Assembly (NCBI RefSeq): GCF_003989515.1
Contig: NZ_RBLU01000024.1
Coordinates: 1 to 37,539 of the forward strand
Source: Curtobacterium sp. HSID17257
GTDB lineage: Bacteria > Actinomycetota > Actinomycetes > Actinomycetales > Microbacteriaceae
DNA: 37,539 nt
Reading direction: 5' to 3'
A program made the position numbers and the translations under genes. Positions 7,632 to 15,994 of this stretch are shown here, piece after piece. Numbering within the stretch: the first letter of the stretch is position 1; each line of letters begins with the position of its first letter. The notes below the pieces were generated by a model, which was given only the letters and a program-made list of their open reading frames with translations, was not told the origin of the DNA and did no database searches.

Positions 7632-8903
7632 CTACGGCACCGGCACCGTCGGCCGCGTCGCAGGCGTGTCGGCGGCAGCCGTCCGCCGCTCCATGAGCCG
7701 CCACGACCCGCCGAGCAACGGCGACAGCGTGACGACCGTGTAGACCACCGCCACGATCCCGAACGTCCCCGTCACCCCGATGCCGTCCGCCGCGATGCCG
7801 CCGAAGAGTCCGCCGAGCGGGATGCCCGCCCACGACCCAGCGGACAGGAGCCCGAACACGCGGGCCCGCATGTGCGACGGGATGCGCTCGAGCTCGACGG
7901 CTCCGAGGATCGGGTTGAGCGCGCCCGCCGCGAAGCCGGACAGCACGCACGCGCCGAGCACCCACGGCAGCCCGAGACCGAGCGCCGGCACCACGAGCGA
8001 CGGTCCCCCGGCCAGCACGAAGCACACCACGAACGTGATCCGTCGGGGTACCCGGTGCGCCACGTAGCCGAACGCGAGCGACCCGAGGAACGCCGCACCG
8101 CCGAAGGTCCCGCTGACGATCCCGAGCGACTGCGCGCCGTCGAGCACCCGGTCGGCGTAGAGCGGGAGCAGCGCAGTCGAGCGGGCCGCGTCGAGCAGGT
8201 TCGTCACGAGGACGAGCGCGATCACGAGCCGGAAGAGCGGGTCGCGCACGCAGAAGCGCAGGCCGGCGCCGAGGTCGCGCCAGTACCCGGCCGACGCCTC
8301 GGCTGGCACTGCGTCCGGTTCCGGGTGCACCGTCACGCCCCGCAGCGTGAGGGCAGCGAGCACCGCTGCCGCCCCGAACACGGCGGCGGTCACGGCCAGT
8401 GCGGGCAACGGCCCGACGGCGCCCACGAGCAGTCCCGCCGCGGGGGCGCCGAGCAGCACCGAGAAGCGGACCGACGCCTCGAAGTGCCCGACGGCGCGTT
8501 CGAGCGGGATCCCCGCCGCCGTCGCGAGTCCCGGCAGGAGCACCCGCCGGCCGGACTCCCCCGGGGTGTCGAACAGGCCGCCGAGGAACACGAGCACGAG
8601 CAGCGCCCAGGCCGGCAGCCCGACGGTCCACGCCAGGAGCGGGATCGCGACGAGCGTCGCGGCGCTGACCAGGTCGGACGCCACGCTCGACCGGACGAAG
8701 CCGAAGCGCTCGACGAGCACGCCGCCGAAGGCTCCGCCGAGCACGATCGGGACCGTCGCCGCGAAGGCCGCGATGCCGACGTCCGTCGCCGACCCGCCGC
8801 GCGAGAGCACCACGAACGGCACCGCGATCGTCGTCGCGACGTTGCCCGTCCGCGAGACGACCTGCACCGCGAGCAGGGACCGCAGCCGCCAGTGCGCGTT
8901 CAC
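7632..8903 (-). CDS. MFS transporter, probable drug/metabolite exporter
   Basis: 423 residues from GTG, overlapping the ArsR-type gene stop by four bases (GTGA). About 10-12 hydrophobic segments are visible. The MFS motif is present as 'GGVLVERFGFVRSSVASDLVSAATL' in loop 2-3, and 'GTFGGAAFLGSLAFGYVAHRVPRR' is its repeat in the second half. The pattern is that of the enterobactin-exporter-like or macrolide-exporter-like MFS branch (MFS_3/DHA3). Coupling to a regulator that may respond to a small molecule suggests inducible export. The substrate is unknown. Confidence 0.88.
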   Translation of the reverse strand: MNAHWRLRSLLAVQVVSRTGNVATTIAVPFVVLSRGGSATDVGIAAFAATVPIVLGGAFGGVLVERFGFVRSSVASDLVSAATLVAIPLLAWTVGLPAWALLVLVFLGGLFDTPGESGRRVLLPGLATAAGIPLERAVGHFEASVRFSVLLGAPAAGLLVGAVGPLPALAVTAAVFGAAAVLAALTLRGVTVHPEPDAVPAEASAGYWRDLGAGLRFCVRDPLFRLVIALVLVTNLLDAARSTALLPLYADRVLDGAQSLGIVSGTFGGAAFLGSLAFGYVAHRVPRRITFVVCFVLAGGPSLVVPALGLGLPWVLGACVLSGFAAGALNPILGAVELERIPSHMRARVFGLLSAGSWAGIPLGGLFGGIAADGIGVTGTFGIVAVVYTVVTLSPLLGGSWRLMERRTAAADTPATRPTVPVP

Positions 8904-9472
8904 GGGCGCGCCGAGCGGTAGCTCTGGACGACCGCGGTGACCCGCTCGGAACCGTCGCCGGGTTCGTGCTCGGCGCTCCGCGCCTCCCACCGGTCGAGGA
9001 CGCCCTGCAGCTCCGACCCGAGGGCACGGAGCTCGTCGACCGTCAGCCGGAGGGTCCGGTCGCCGCTGTTCGACGCCGCTACCCACTCGCGCCCGAAGGC
9101 CGGGACGTGGTCGAGGAACGCCGTGTACTCGTCGGCGTACGCCTGCGCGACGGTCCGGTCGAGCGCGGTGCCGGCGACCATCCGGTCGGGGTCGTCGAAG
9201 CCGTCCGCGAGGTCCCACGACGTGTGCTGCGCGACCGCCCGCCACCAGCGCTCCCGTCGGTCGGTGCCGAGCTCGGGTGCCGGCTCGATGAAGCCGGCGT
9301 CGGCCAGGCGCTTGCAGTGGTAGCTGATCGTCCCCGGCGCCTCGTCGACCTGGTCGCCGAGCATCGCCGCGGTCTGCGGGCCACCGGTCCGCAGCAGCCC
9401 GACGAGCCGCAGCCGGGTGGGGTGGGAGAGCGCGCGCATCTGCGCCGCGTCGTCGAGTCGCTGCACGTCCAT
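8900..9472 (-). CDS. ArsR-family winged-helix transcription regulator
   Basis: 190 residues from ATG 9470-9472. Residues about 5-85 are the winged helix: 'QMRALSHPTRLRLVGLLRTGGPQTAAMLGDQVDEAPGTISYHCKRLADAGFIEPAP'. A longer C-terminal part (residues 86-190) has 'RWWRAVAQHTSW' and helices, as in ArsR proteins that regulate exporters. No metal-binding cysteine pair is seen, so metal sensing is unlikely. The MFS gene overlaps its stop. Three evenly spaced palindromic boxes over its own promoter (9486-9521) suggest autoregulation. Leaderless start with TATGGT six bases upstream. Confidence 0.9.
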   Translation of the reverse strand: MDVQRLDDAAQMRALSHPTRLRLVGLLRTGGPQTAAMLGDQVDEAPGTISYHCKRLADAGFIEPAPELGTDRRERWWRAVAQHTSWDLADGFDDPDRMVAGTALDRTVAQAYADEYTAFLDHVPAFGREWVAASNSGDRTLRLTVDELRALGSELQGVLDRWEARSAEHEPGDGSERVTAVVQSYRSARP

Positions 9473-9521
9473 GGCTCGACCATAGATGCACAAGACTTCT
9501 TGCGCAACGCCCCTTGCGCAA
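9473..9521 (-). promoter_or_regulatory. arsR-MFS promoter with three operator boxes
   Basis: On the minus strand: -35 TTGCGC (9502-9507), 17 bases, -10 TATGGT (9479-9484), six bases, ATG. Three octamers lie with an exact 14-bp period: TTGCGCAA at 9514-9521, TTGCGCAA at 9500-9507 and TTGTGCAT at 9486-9493. They cover the -35 and the spacer, as expected for repression. Confidence 0.65.
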
Positions 9522-9571
9522 TGGTCGTCGCGGATCGGCCGGGAGGCTCGCCCCACCGCCGCCGAGCAGGC

Positions 9572-9583
9572 TACGGTTCCGAC
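9572..9583 (+). promoter_or_regulatory. Leaderless -10 for the DUF1697 gene
   Basis: TACGGT at 9572-9577, six bases, then ATG 9584. Confidence 0.5.
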
Positions 9584-10099
9584 ATGGCCAGGTGGGTCGC
9601 GCTGCTGCGCGGGGTGAACGTCAACGGGATCACGATCCGGAACGCCGACCTGGCGTCGCTGTTCGCGGACCTCGGGTACGCCGACGTGCGGACGGTCCTC
9701 GCCTCGGGCAACGTCGTGTTCAGCGCGCCGGGCGACGGGGCGGACGTGAAGACCAGGATCGAGCAGGGCCTGCGGGACCGGTTCGGGTACGACGCCTGGA
9801 TCGTCCTCGTGCCGCACGACCGCCTCGCCGCGGTCGTCGACACCTTCCCCTTCGACTCCGCTCCGGATCGTCACGACTACGTCGTCTTCGGTTCCGACGA
9901 CACCGCACTCGCCGACCTGGTCGCCGACCTCGACACCGACGACGCCGTCGAGCGCGTGACCCGAGGGGACGGTGTCGTCTACTGGTCCTGCCCCAAGGGG
10001 TCGAGCACCGACACCGCGCTCGCGAAGCGGGCCGCCGCCGCACGCTTCAAGCGCTCGACGACGACCCGCAACACGAACACCCTGCGCAAGCTGCTCTGA
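9584..10099 (+). CDS. DUF1697 family protein
   Basis: 171 residues. The DUF1697 hallmark 'WVALLRGVNVNG' opens the protein, followed by 'LASLFADLGYADVRTVLASGNVVFSAPG', 'RFGYDAWIVLVPHDRLAAVVDTFPF' and the C-terminal 'TTTRNTNTLRKLL', which is also conserved in the family. The biochemical function of the family is not established. It is divergent from the arsR-MFS pair, with the arsR operator between them, so the two promoters could influence each other. Confidence 0.92.
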   Translation: MARWVALLRGVNVNGITIRNADLASLFADLGYADVRTVLASGNVVFSAPGDGADVKTRIEQGLRDRFGYDAWIVLVPHDRLAAVVDTFPFDSAPDRHDYVVFGSDDTALADLVADLDTDDAVERVTRGDGVVYWSCPKGSSTDTALAKRAAAARFKRSTTTRNTNTLRKLL

Positions 10100-10114
10100 G
10101 CTGCGCGAGGGGCG

Positions 10115-10882
10115 TCAGGACTGCGCCGGCTGCCCGTTGCTCGCGGTCGTCCCACCGTCGACCGGCAGCACCGCACCCGTGATGTAGGACGCCGCGTCGC
10201 TGGCCAGGAACAGCACCGCGGCGGCGACCTCCTCCGAACGCCCACCGCGACCGAGCGAGACGCGCTCCGCGAACTCGTGCTGGAGCTCCTCGTCCTCGGC
10301 CTGCTGCTGGGTCATGTCCGTCCAGATGAGCCCGGGCGCGACGGCGTTCACGCGGACGCCGAACTGCCCGTTGTCGAGCGCGGCGGCCTTCGTGAAGTTC
10401 GAGACCCCGCCCTTCGCGGCGTTGTACGGGCTCATCCGCCAGTCCGCGTCCATGCCCGACACGGACGACGTGTTCACGATCGACCCCGTCGTCTCCCGCA
10501 GGAACGGCAGCGCTGCCCGCGTGCCGTAGAACACGCTCGACAGGTCCGTCTCGATGACCCGGTGCCACTCGTCCGGCTCGATGTCGGTGATGTCACCCGA
10601 GGTGAACGTGCCGGCGTTGTTCACGAGCACGTCGATGCGGTCCCACCGGTCCACCGCGTCGGACACGATCGTCTCCCACGCGGCCGGGTCGGCCACGTCC
10701 GCCTGCAGCGCGACCGCACGGCCGGTCGGCAGGCTGTCGGCGACGGCACGGACCTTGTCCTCGACGCTGTCGACGAGCAGCACGTCCGCGCCCTCGTCGA
10801 CGAACGCCCGCGCGGTCGCCTCACCGATGCCGGACCCGGCTCCGGTGACGATCGCGACCTTGCCCTCGAACCGCTTGCCCAT
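10115..10882 (-). CDS. Short-chain dehydrogenase/reductase (SDR)
   Basis: 255 residues from ATG with Shine-Dalgarno AGGAG eight bases upstream. Rossmann motif 'VTGAGSGIGEATA' near residue 13, 'NNAGTF' at about residue 90, catalytic serine in 'NTSSVSG', and catalytic Y-x3-K in 'SPYNAAKGG'. The C-terminal 'SYITGAVLPVDGGTTA' is the classical SDR signature. An NAD(P)-dependent oxidoreductase acting on an unknown alcohol or ketone. It stands downstream of the GH65 gene on the same strand but is separated by 159 bases and a hairpin, so it is probably a separate transcript. Confidence 0.9.
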   Translation of the reverse strand: MGKRFEGKVAIVTGAGSGIGEATARAFVDEGADVLLVDSVEDKVRAVADSLPTGRAVALQADVADPAAWETIVSDAVDRWDRIDVLVNNAGTFTSGDITDIEPDEWHRVIETDLSSVFYGTRAALPFLRETTGSIVNTSSVSGMDADWRMSPYNAAKGGVSNFTKAAALDNGQFGVRVNAVAPGLIWTDMTQQQAEDEELQHEFAERVSLGRGGRSEEVAAAVLFLASDAASYITGAVLPVDGGTTASNGQPAQS

Positions 10883-10993
10883 GTGTGTCTCCTCTCGATG
10901 CACTGCTCGTGCCGCAGGAGACGCCGTCGGCCCGGGGGCACGGACGACCACGCTGCCCGCCTCCGGCTGGACGCGTGTGCAGGCGGAACAGGA

Positions 10994-11030
10994 GGAGGCG
11001 CGGCACGGGGCGGACCCGCACCGCGCCTCC
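10994..11030 (-). terminator. Hairpin after GH65 gene
   Basis: Arms GGAGGCGCGG (10994-11003) and CCGCGCCTCC (11021-11030). It lies 12 bases past the GH65 stop. The same GGAGGC/GCCTCC arm design recurs at 15944-15975 and 35371-35413. Confidence 0.6.
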
Positions 11031-11041
11031 GGGCCGGACCG

Positions 11042-13552
11042 TCAGGCGGTGGTCTCGTCCACGTCCAGCCCGCGGTCGAGCGAGATCATCGGGATCGACG
11101 CGGTGATGACGGACCCGTCCGCCCGGAGCGTCCCCTGGATGTCGCTCGTGGTCGGCGCGTGCCCGCTCATCCGCGGGCCGTGGTGGGCCAGCGGCACGAC
11201 CGTCGGCGCCCCCGCGGTGACGTCCCACTGCTGGTTGTGCACCCACGCGGTGAAGCCGTCGCCGGTCTCCACCGTGAAGGTCATCGTGTCCTCTTCGAGG
11301 TCGATCCGGACGCGCGAGCCGTGCACCTGGATGCGGTAGGTCAGGCGCTCCCAGTCCTTCGGCAGCCGCGGGTTGAAGGTCATCCGGCCGCCGTGGTCGC
11401 GCATGCCGCCGAAGCCGTTCACGAGCGCACCCCAGATGCCGCCCGTCGACGCGATGTGCACGCCGTCCGCGGTGTTGCCGTGCAGGTCGGCGAGGTCGAC
11501 GTAGAGCGCCGTCAGGAAGTACTGCGCCGCCAGGTCGTGGTACCCGACCTCCGCCGCCATGATCGACTGCACCACGGCGGACAGCGTCGAGTCCCCGGTC
11601 GTCAGGGCGTCGTAGTAGTCGAAGTCGCGACGCTTCTCGGCCGCCGTGAACTCGTGGCCCTGCAGGAACAGCGCGAGCACCACGTCGGCCTGCTTGAGCA
11701 CCTGGAACCGGTAGATCACCAGCGGGTGGTAGTGCAGCAGCAGCGGTCGCTTCGACTCGGGGGTGTTCTCGAGGTCCCACAGTTCCTTGTCGAGGAACTG
11801 GGCGTCCTGCGGGTGGATGCCGCGGTGCGGGTCGAAGGGGATCTCCATCGACTCGGCGGCGTGCTCCCACTCGGTGACCTCGTCGTCGACCAGCCCGGTG
11901 CGGCGGACCATGCGGCCGTACTCCTCGGGGTCGTCGGTCGCGAGCTGCCGGCAGGCGTTCACCGCGAACCACAGGTTCGCCCGTGCCATCACGTTCGTGT
12001 AGAGGTTGTCGTCGACGACCGTCGTGTACTCGTCGGGACCGGTGACGCCGTCGATGTGGAACTTCTTGTCGCCGTTCGAGCGCCAGAACCCCAGGTCGGA
12101 CCACAGGCGGGCGGTCTCGACCAGGATGTCGATGGCCCCGCGCTTCAGGAAGTCGGTGTCACCGGAGGCCCGCACGTACTGCATGAGCGCATGCGCGATG
12201 TCCGCGTCGATGTGGTACTGCGCGGTACCGGCCGCGTAGTACGCCGACGACTCCTCGCCGTTGATCGTCCGCCACGGGAAGAGGGCTCCGCGCTGGTTCA
12301 GCTCGCGCGCCCGCGACCGGGCGGCGTCGAGCATGTTGTAGCGGAAGCGCAGCGCGTTCCGCGCGACGATCGGCGCCGTGTACGACAGGAACGGCAGGAC
12401 GTAGATCTCCATGTCCCAGAAGTAGTGACCGCCGTACCCGGAGCCCGTGACGCCCTTCGCCGCGATGCCGTGCCCGTCGGTGCGGGCGGTGGCCTGGGCG
12501 AGCATGAACAGGTTCCACCGGACCGCCTGCTGGATCGCGGGCTGCCCCGGGATCTCGACGTCGCTGCGCGTCCAGTAGTCGTCCATCCACGCGCGCTGCT
12601 TGGCGAAGGTCTCCTCGACCGTCTCGGCGCGAGCACGGTCGAGCGTCCGCTCGCAGCGGTCGGCGAGTTCCCGCGCCGGCACCCCGCGGGACGTGTGGTA
12701 GACCATGTGCTTCACGAGCCGGATCGGCACCCCGGCACGGGCCTGCACGCGGTAGACGTGCTTCGCGAGGTCGTCCTCGATCGACGACGCCTCGTCCCAG
12801 GAGTTCTCGGTCTCCAGGTGGTGCTCGACCCCGACGCAGATCGTCATGCCCGAGCTCGACGCCTGGTAGCCGAGGAGCGACCGGCCGCCTGTGCTGCGCT
12901 TGAGCTTCGGCTCGAGCACCCGCTCGGTGAACGCCTCGGCCTTGCGCGGGTCGAAGGCGTTCGCCGCGGCGCGCATGCCCGCGTGGTACTCGTCCTGCAC
13001 GTCCTGCCGGTTGAGGATCTGGCTCGACAGCAGGATCGAGGCGTCCCCGTCGAGCACGGTGACCTCGTAGTCGATGACGGCCAGGTGCCGGTCGGTGAAC
13101 GAGACCAGCCGGCGGGCCCGGATGAGCACCCGCTTGCCGGACGGCGTCGACCACTCGGTCTCGCGGTACAGGTACCCACCGCGGAACTCGAGCCGTCGGG
13201 TGTGCCGGAGGATGTCGGCCTCGGCCAGCACCAGCGGCTCGTCGTCGACGTACAACCGGATGACCTTGGCGTCGGGGGCGTTGATGATCGTCTGCCCGGT
13301 CTTGGCGAAGCCGAAGGCGTCCTCGGCGTGCCGGATCGGCCAGGTCTCGTGGAAGCCGTTGACGTACGTGCCGTACTGCACGCCGCCGCGGCCCTCGTCG
13401 AGGTTGCCGCGCAGGCCGAGGTAGCCGTTGCCGACCGCGAAGTTCGTCTCCGCGACGCCCTGCTCGTCCGGCGCGTACTCGGTCTCGACGAGTGCCCACT
13501 CGTCGACCGGGTAGCGGACGCGGTCGAGGGGGTCGGAGGTGATGGGGTTCAT
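11042..13552 (-). CDS. Glycoside hydrolase family 65 disaccharide phosphorylase
   Basis: 836 residues from ATG. N-terminal beta-sandwich (about 1-280; 'ETNFAVGNGYLGLRGNLDEG'), a linker, then an (alpha/alpha)6 barrel with 'GHYFWDMEIYVLPF', 'RGALFPWRTINGEES' and the acid residue E508 in 'DGVTGPDEYTTVVDDN'. Phosphate-binding residues are expected in 'VHIASTGGIWGALVNGFGG'. GH65 phosphorylases split trehalose, maltose, kojibiose or nigerose with phosphate to give glucose and beta-glucose-1-phosphate. The neighbouring beta-phosphoglucomutase gene, 82 bases upstream on the same strand, supports phosphorolysis rather than hydrolysis. Which disaccharide is used cannot be decided from the sequence alone. 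Confidence 0.93.
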   Translation of the reverse strand: MNPITSDPLDRVRYPVDEWALVETEYAPDEQGVAETNFAVGNGYLGLRGNLDEGRGGVQYGTYVNGFHETWPIRHAEDAFGFAKTGQTIINAPDAKVIRLYVDDEPLVLAEADILRHTRRLEFRGGYLYRETEWSTPSGKRVLIRARRLVSFTDRHLAVIDYEVTVLDGDASILLSSQILNRQDVQDEYHAGMRAAANAFDPRKAEAFTERVLEPKLKRSTGGRSLLGYQASSSGMTICVGVEHHLETENSWDEASSIEDDLAKHVYRVQARAGVPIRLVKHMVYHTSRGVPARELADRCERTLDRARAETVEETFAKQRAWMDDYWTRSDVEIPGQPAIQQAVRWNLFMLAQATARTDGHGIAAKGVTGSGYGGHYFWDMEIYVLPFLSYTAPIVARNALRFRYNMLDAARSRARELNQRGALFPWRTINGEESSAYYAAGTAQYHIDADIAHALMQYVRASGDTDFLKRGAIDILVETARLWSDLGFWRSNGDKKFHIDGVTGPDEYTTVVDDNLYTNVMARANLWFAVNACRQLATDDPEEYGRMVRRTGLVDDEVTEWEHAAESMEIPFDPHRGIHPQDAQFLDKELWDLENTPESKRPLLLHYHPLVIYRFQVLKQADVVLALFLQGHEFTAAEKRRDFDYYDALTTGDSTLSAVVQSIMAAEVGYHDLAAQYFLTALYVDLADLHGNTADGVHIASTGGIWGALVNGFGGMRDHGGRMTFNPRLPKDWERLTYRIQVHGSRVRIDLEEDTMTFTVETGDGFTAWVHNQQWDVTAGAPTVVPLAHHGPRMSGHAPTTSDIQGTLRADGSVITASIPMISLDRGLDVDETTA

Positions 13553-13634
13553 GGCGTGTGCTCCGTGGGAGGGAGGAGTCGTGCGGTGGTCGGACGGTCT
13601 GGCCACGCCGTCGGGGCCGTTCCGGGTGGGGGGA

Positions 13635-14396
13635 CTAGCTGGTGCGCGGGGCCGGGAGCTGGTCGACGAGTTCGGCGAGGTCGCGCACGACCACGTCGGC
13701 CCCGTGCTCGCGCAGCGCGTCGGCACCGGCACCGCGGTCGACGCCGACGACGAGCCCGAAGGCGCCGTTCCGGCCGGCCTCGACCCCGCTCGTGGCGTCC
13801 TCGACGACGACGCACTCGGCCGGGGCGAGCCCGAAGCGTCCGGCGGCGTCGAGGTAGGTGTCCGGCGCGGGCTTGCCGGCCAGGCCGTCCTGGCGCGCGA
13901 CGAGCCCGTCGACGACGACCGGGAAGTGGTCGAGGATGCCCGCCGTGCGCAGCACCTGCGTCGCGTTCGCCGAGCTCGACACGACGGCGACCTGCATGCC
14001 GGCGGCGATCGCGGCGACGAGGAACCGGAGCGAACCCGGGTACGGCTCGACGCCGTGCTCGGTCAGCTCGGCCGTGAACTCGGCGTTCTTCCGGTTGCCG
14101 AGCGCGCACACGGTGTCGCTGCCCGGGGCGTCGTCCGGCGAGCCCTGCGGGAGCTCGATGTCCCGGGACGTGAGCAGCGACCGCACGCCGTCGTAGCGCG
14201 GCTTGCCGTCGATGTGGTCGAAGTAGTCCTGCTCGCTGTACGGCGCGACACCGCGGTCCGCCAGGAACGGCGTGAACAGGCGACTCCACGCGCGCATGTG
14301 CACGTCGGCGGTGGGCGTCAGCACACCGTCCAGGTCGAACAGGAGTGCCCGCGTGTCGGCGAGTCGTGCGGGCGTGCGCCGGTCCGGCATCGTCAT
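13635..14396 (-). CDS. Beta-phosphoglucomutase family HAD enzyme
   Basis: 253 residues from the first ATG of an ATG-ACG-ATG start, with Shine-Dalgarno GAGGA six bases upstream. HAD motif I 'LLFDLDGVLTPTADVHMRAW' has D21 and D23. The TP-TA-xxH-xxAW pattern is that of beta-phosphoglucomutases. Motif II is 'VAVVSSSANATQVL', motif III 'GKPAPDTYL' and motif IV 'CVVVEDATSGVEAG'. The cap domain (about 35-130) is longer than in typical beta-PGMs. It would convert the beta-glucose-1-phosphate made by the downstream GH65 enzyme to glucose-6-phosphate. The two genes form a likely operon. Confidence 0.9.
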   Translation of the reverse strand: MTMPDRRTPARLADTRALLFDLDGVLTPTADVHMRAWSRLFTPFLADRGVAPYSEQDYFDHIDGKPRYDGVRSLLTSRDIELPQGSPDDAPGSDTVCALGNRKNAEFTAELTEHGVEPYPGSLRFLVAAIAAGMQVAVVSSSANATQVLRTAGILDHFPVVVDGLVARQDGLAGKPAPDTYLDAAGRFGLAPAECVVVEDATSGVEAGRNGAFGLVVGVDRGAGADALREHGADVVVRDLAELVDQLPAPRTS

Positions 14397-14562
14397 CGGA
14401 GTTCCTCTGGTCTCGGTGGTCGGTTCGGCTCCGATCGAGTCTAGGACCGCCTCGGCCCGGACGCTCAGGCTCGGGAGAACCTGTGTCGACCGCGCCGAGC
14501 GGACCTTCCGAGAGGGCTCGGGCCACTCCGCGTCGATGGTGGGCGCGACGGAAGGCACCACC

Positions 14563-15918
14563 ATGACCAGCGACACCAGCGCTCCCCCGCAGCACGGCTC
14601 GGGCTCGAAGCTCAAGCAGGCGATCACCGGCCCGCTCCTGTTCCTCTTCATCCTCGGCGACGTGCTCGGCGCCGGCATCTACGCCCTCATGGGCACCCTG
14701 TCGAAGGACGTCGGTGGCGCGCTCTGGGCACCGCTGGTCCTCGCGCTGCTCCTGGCACTGCTGACCGCGGGCTCGTACGCCGAGCTGGTGACGAAGTACC
14801 CGAAGGCCGGTGGCGCCGCGGTGTTCGCCGAACGGGCGTACAAGACGCCGATCGTGTCGTTCCTCGTGGGCTTCAGCATGCTCGCCGCCGGGGTCACGAG
14901 CGCCGCCGGCCTGTCCCTGGCGTTCGCGGGCGACTACCTCGGCACGTTCGTGGACCTGCCGCCGGTGCCGACGGCGATCGTGTTCCTCGCGCTCATCGCC
15001 TGCCTGAACGCCCGCGGCATCTCGGACTCCCTGAAGAGCAACGTCGTCATGACGATCATCGAGGTCTCCGGCCTGGTCATCGTCATCGTCGTGGTCGCGA
15101 TCATGCTCGGCGGCGGAGGCGGCGACGTCTCGCGCGTCGGTGCCTTCCCCGCCGAGGCGAACCCAGCACTCGCGACCCTGAGCGCCGCGATCGTCGCCTA
15201 CTACTCGTTCGTCGGGTTCGAGACCTCGGCGAACATCGCGGAGGAGGTCCGCGAGCCCCGCCGCGTCTACCCCCGCGCACTCTTCGGCGCCCTGGCCACC
15301 GCCGGCGTCGTCTACGTGCTCGTCGCGCTCGCGAGCTCGATCGCCCTGCCCGCCTCGGAGCTGTCCGACTCGAGCGGCCCGCTGCTGGCCGTCGTCTCGG
15401 CGACCGGCGTCCCGATCCCCGACTGGGTGTTCAGCATCATCGCCCTCGTCGCCGTCGCGAACGGTGCCCTCCTCACGATGATCATGGCGAGCCGCGTCAC
15501 GTACGGCATGGCGGAGCAGCGGCTCCTGCCCGCCCTGCTCGCGAAGGTCCTGCCGAACCGGAAGACCCCGTGGGTCGCCATCGTCGCCACGACGGTCGTC
15601 GCGATGGCCCTCACGCTGGTCGGCGACGTCGGCACGCTCGCCGAGACCGTCGTGCTCCTGCTGCTCTTCGTGTTCATCAGCACGAACGTGGGCGTGCTGG
15701 TGCTACGGAAGGACCACGTCGAACACGACCACTTCCGGGTGTGGACGTGGGTGCCCGTGCTCGGCGTCGCGTCCTGCGTCCTGCTGCTCACCCAGCAGAG
15801 CGGCCAGGTCTGGCTCTACGCCGCCCTGCTGCTGGCCGTCGGCGTGGTGCTGTACTTCGTCGCCCGCGCGACGGGCCGCCGAACCGGACGCGACCACGAG
15901 GCGGGTCGCATCCACTGA
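14563..15918 (+). CDS. APC-family amino acid permease
   Basis: 451 residues from ATG 14563, chosen for the GGAAGG Shine-Dalgarno seven bases upstream. About 12 membrane segments. APC superfamily signatures: 'GPLLFLFILGDVLGAGIYALMGTLSKDVGG' in TM1 (the G-x-G-I unwound segment), 'AELVTKYPKAGGAAVFAERAY' and 'AYYSFVGFETSANIAEEVREPRRVYPRAL' in TM6 and the following loop. These indicate a cationic or neutral amino acid permease. Divergent from the GH65/beta-PGM operon; a link to sugar metabolism is not implied. A terminator-like hairpin follows. Confidence 0.9.
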   Translation: MTSDTSAPPQHGSGSKLKQAITGPLLFLFILGDVLGAGIYALMGTLSKDVGGALWAPLVLALLLALLTAGSYAELVTKYPKAGGAAVFAERAYKTPIVSFLVGFSMLAAGVTSAAGLSLAFAGDYLGTFVDLPPVPTAIVFLALIACLNARGISDSLKSNVVMTIIEVSGLVIVIVVVAIMLGGGGGDVSRVGAFPAEANPALATLSAAIVAYYSFVGFETSANIAEEVREPRRVYPRALFGALATAGVVYVLVALASSIALPASELSDSSGPLLAVVSATGVPIPDWVFSIIALVAVANGALLTMIMASRVTYGMAEQRLLPALLAKVLPNRKTPWVAIVATTVVAMALTLVGDVGTLAETVVLLLLFVFISTNVGVLVLRKDHVEHDHFRVWTWVPVLGVASCVLLLTQQSGQVWLYAALLLAVGVVLYFVARATGRRTGRDHEAGRIH

Positions 15919-15943
15919 CCGCTCCCCGACCAGCTGACGGACC

Positions 15944-15975
15944 GGAGGCTCGGTGCCGGCTGGCACCGGGCCTCC
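15944..15975. terminator. Hairpin after APC permease
   Basis: GGAGGC-two bases-GGTGCC pairs with GGCACC-two bases-GCCTCC around a four-base loop. It sits between convergent genes (permease + and alpha/beta hydrolase -) and can serve both. Confidence 0.7.
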
Positions 15976-15994
15976 AGGCCGTCGTGTGGTCGCG

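Noticed and set aside
10277-14077. A 1266-codon open frame antisense to the GH65 gene
   Set aside because: Shadow of the GH65 and neighbouring genes; Arg/Val/Asp-rich with no motifs.
14272-14562. A longer N-terminus for the APC permease
   Set aside because: The upstream residues are antisense to the beta-PGM start region; ATG 14563 has a Shine-Dalgarno and the family N-terminus.
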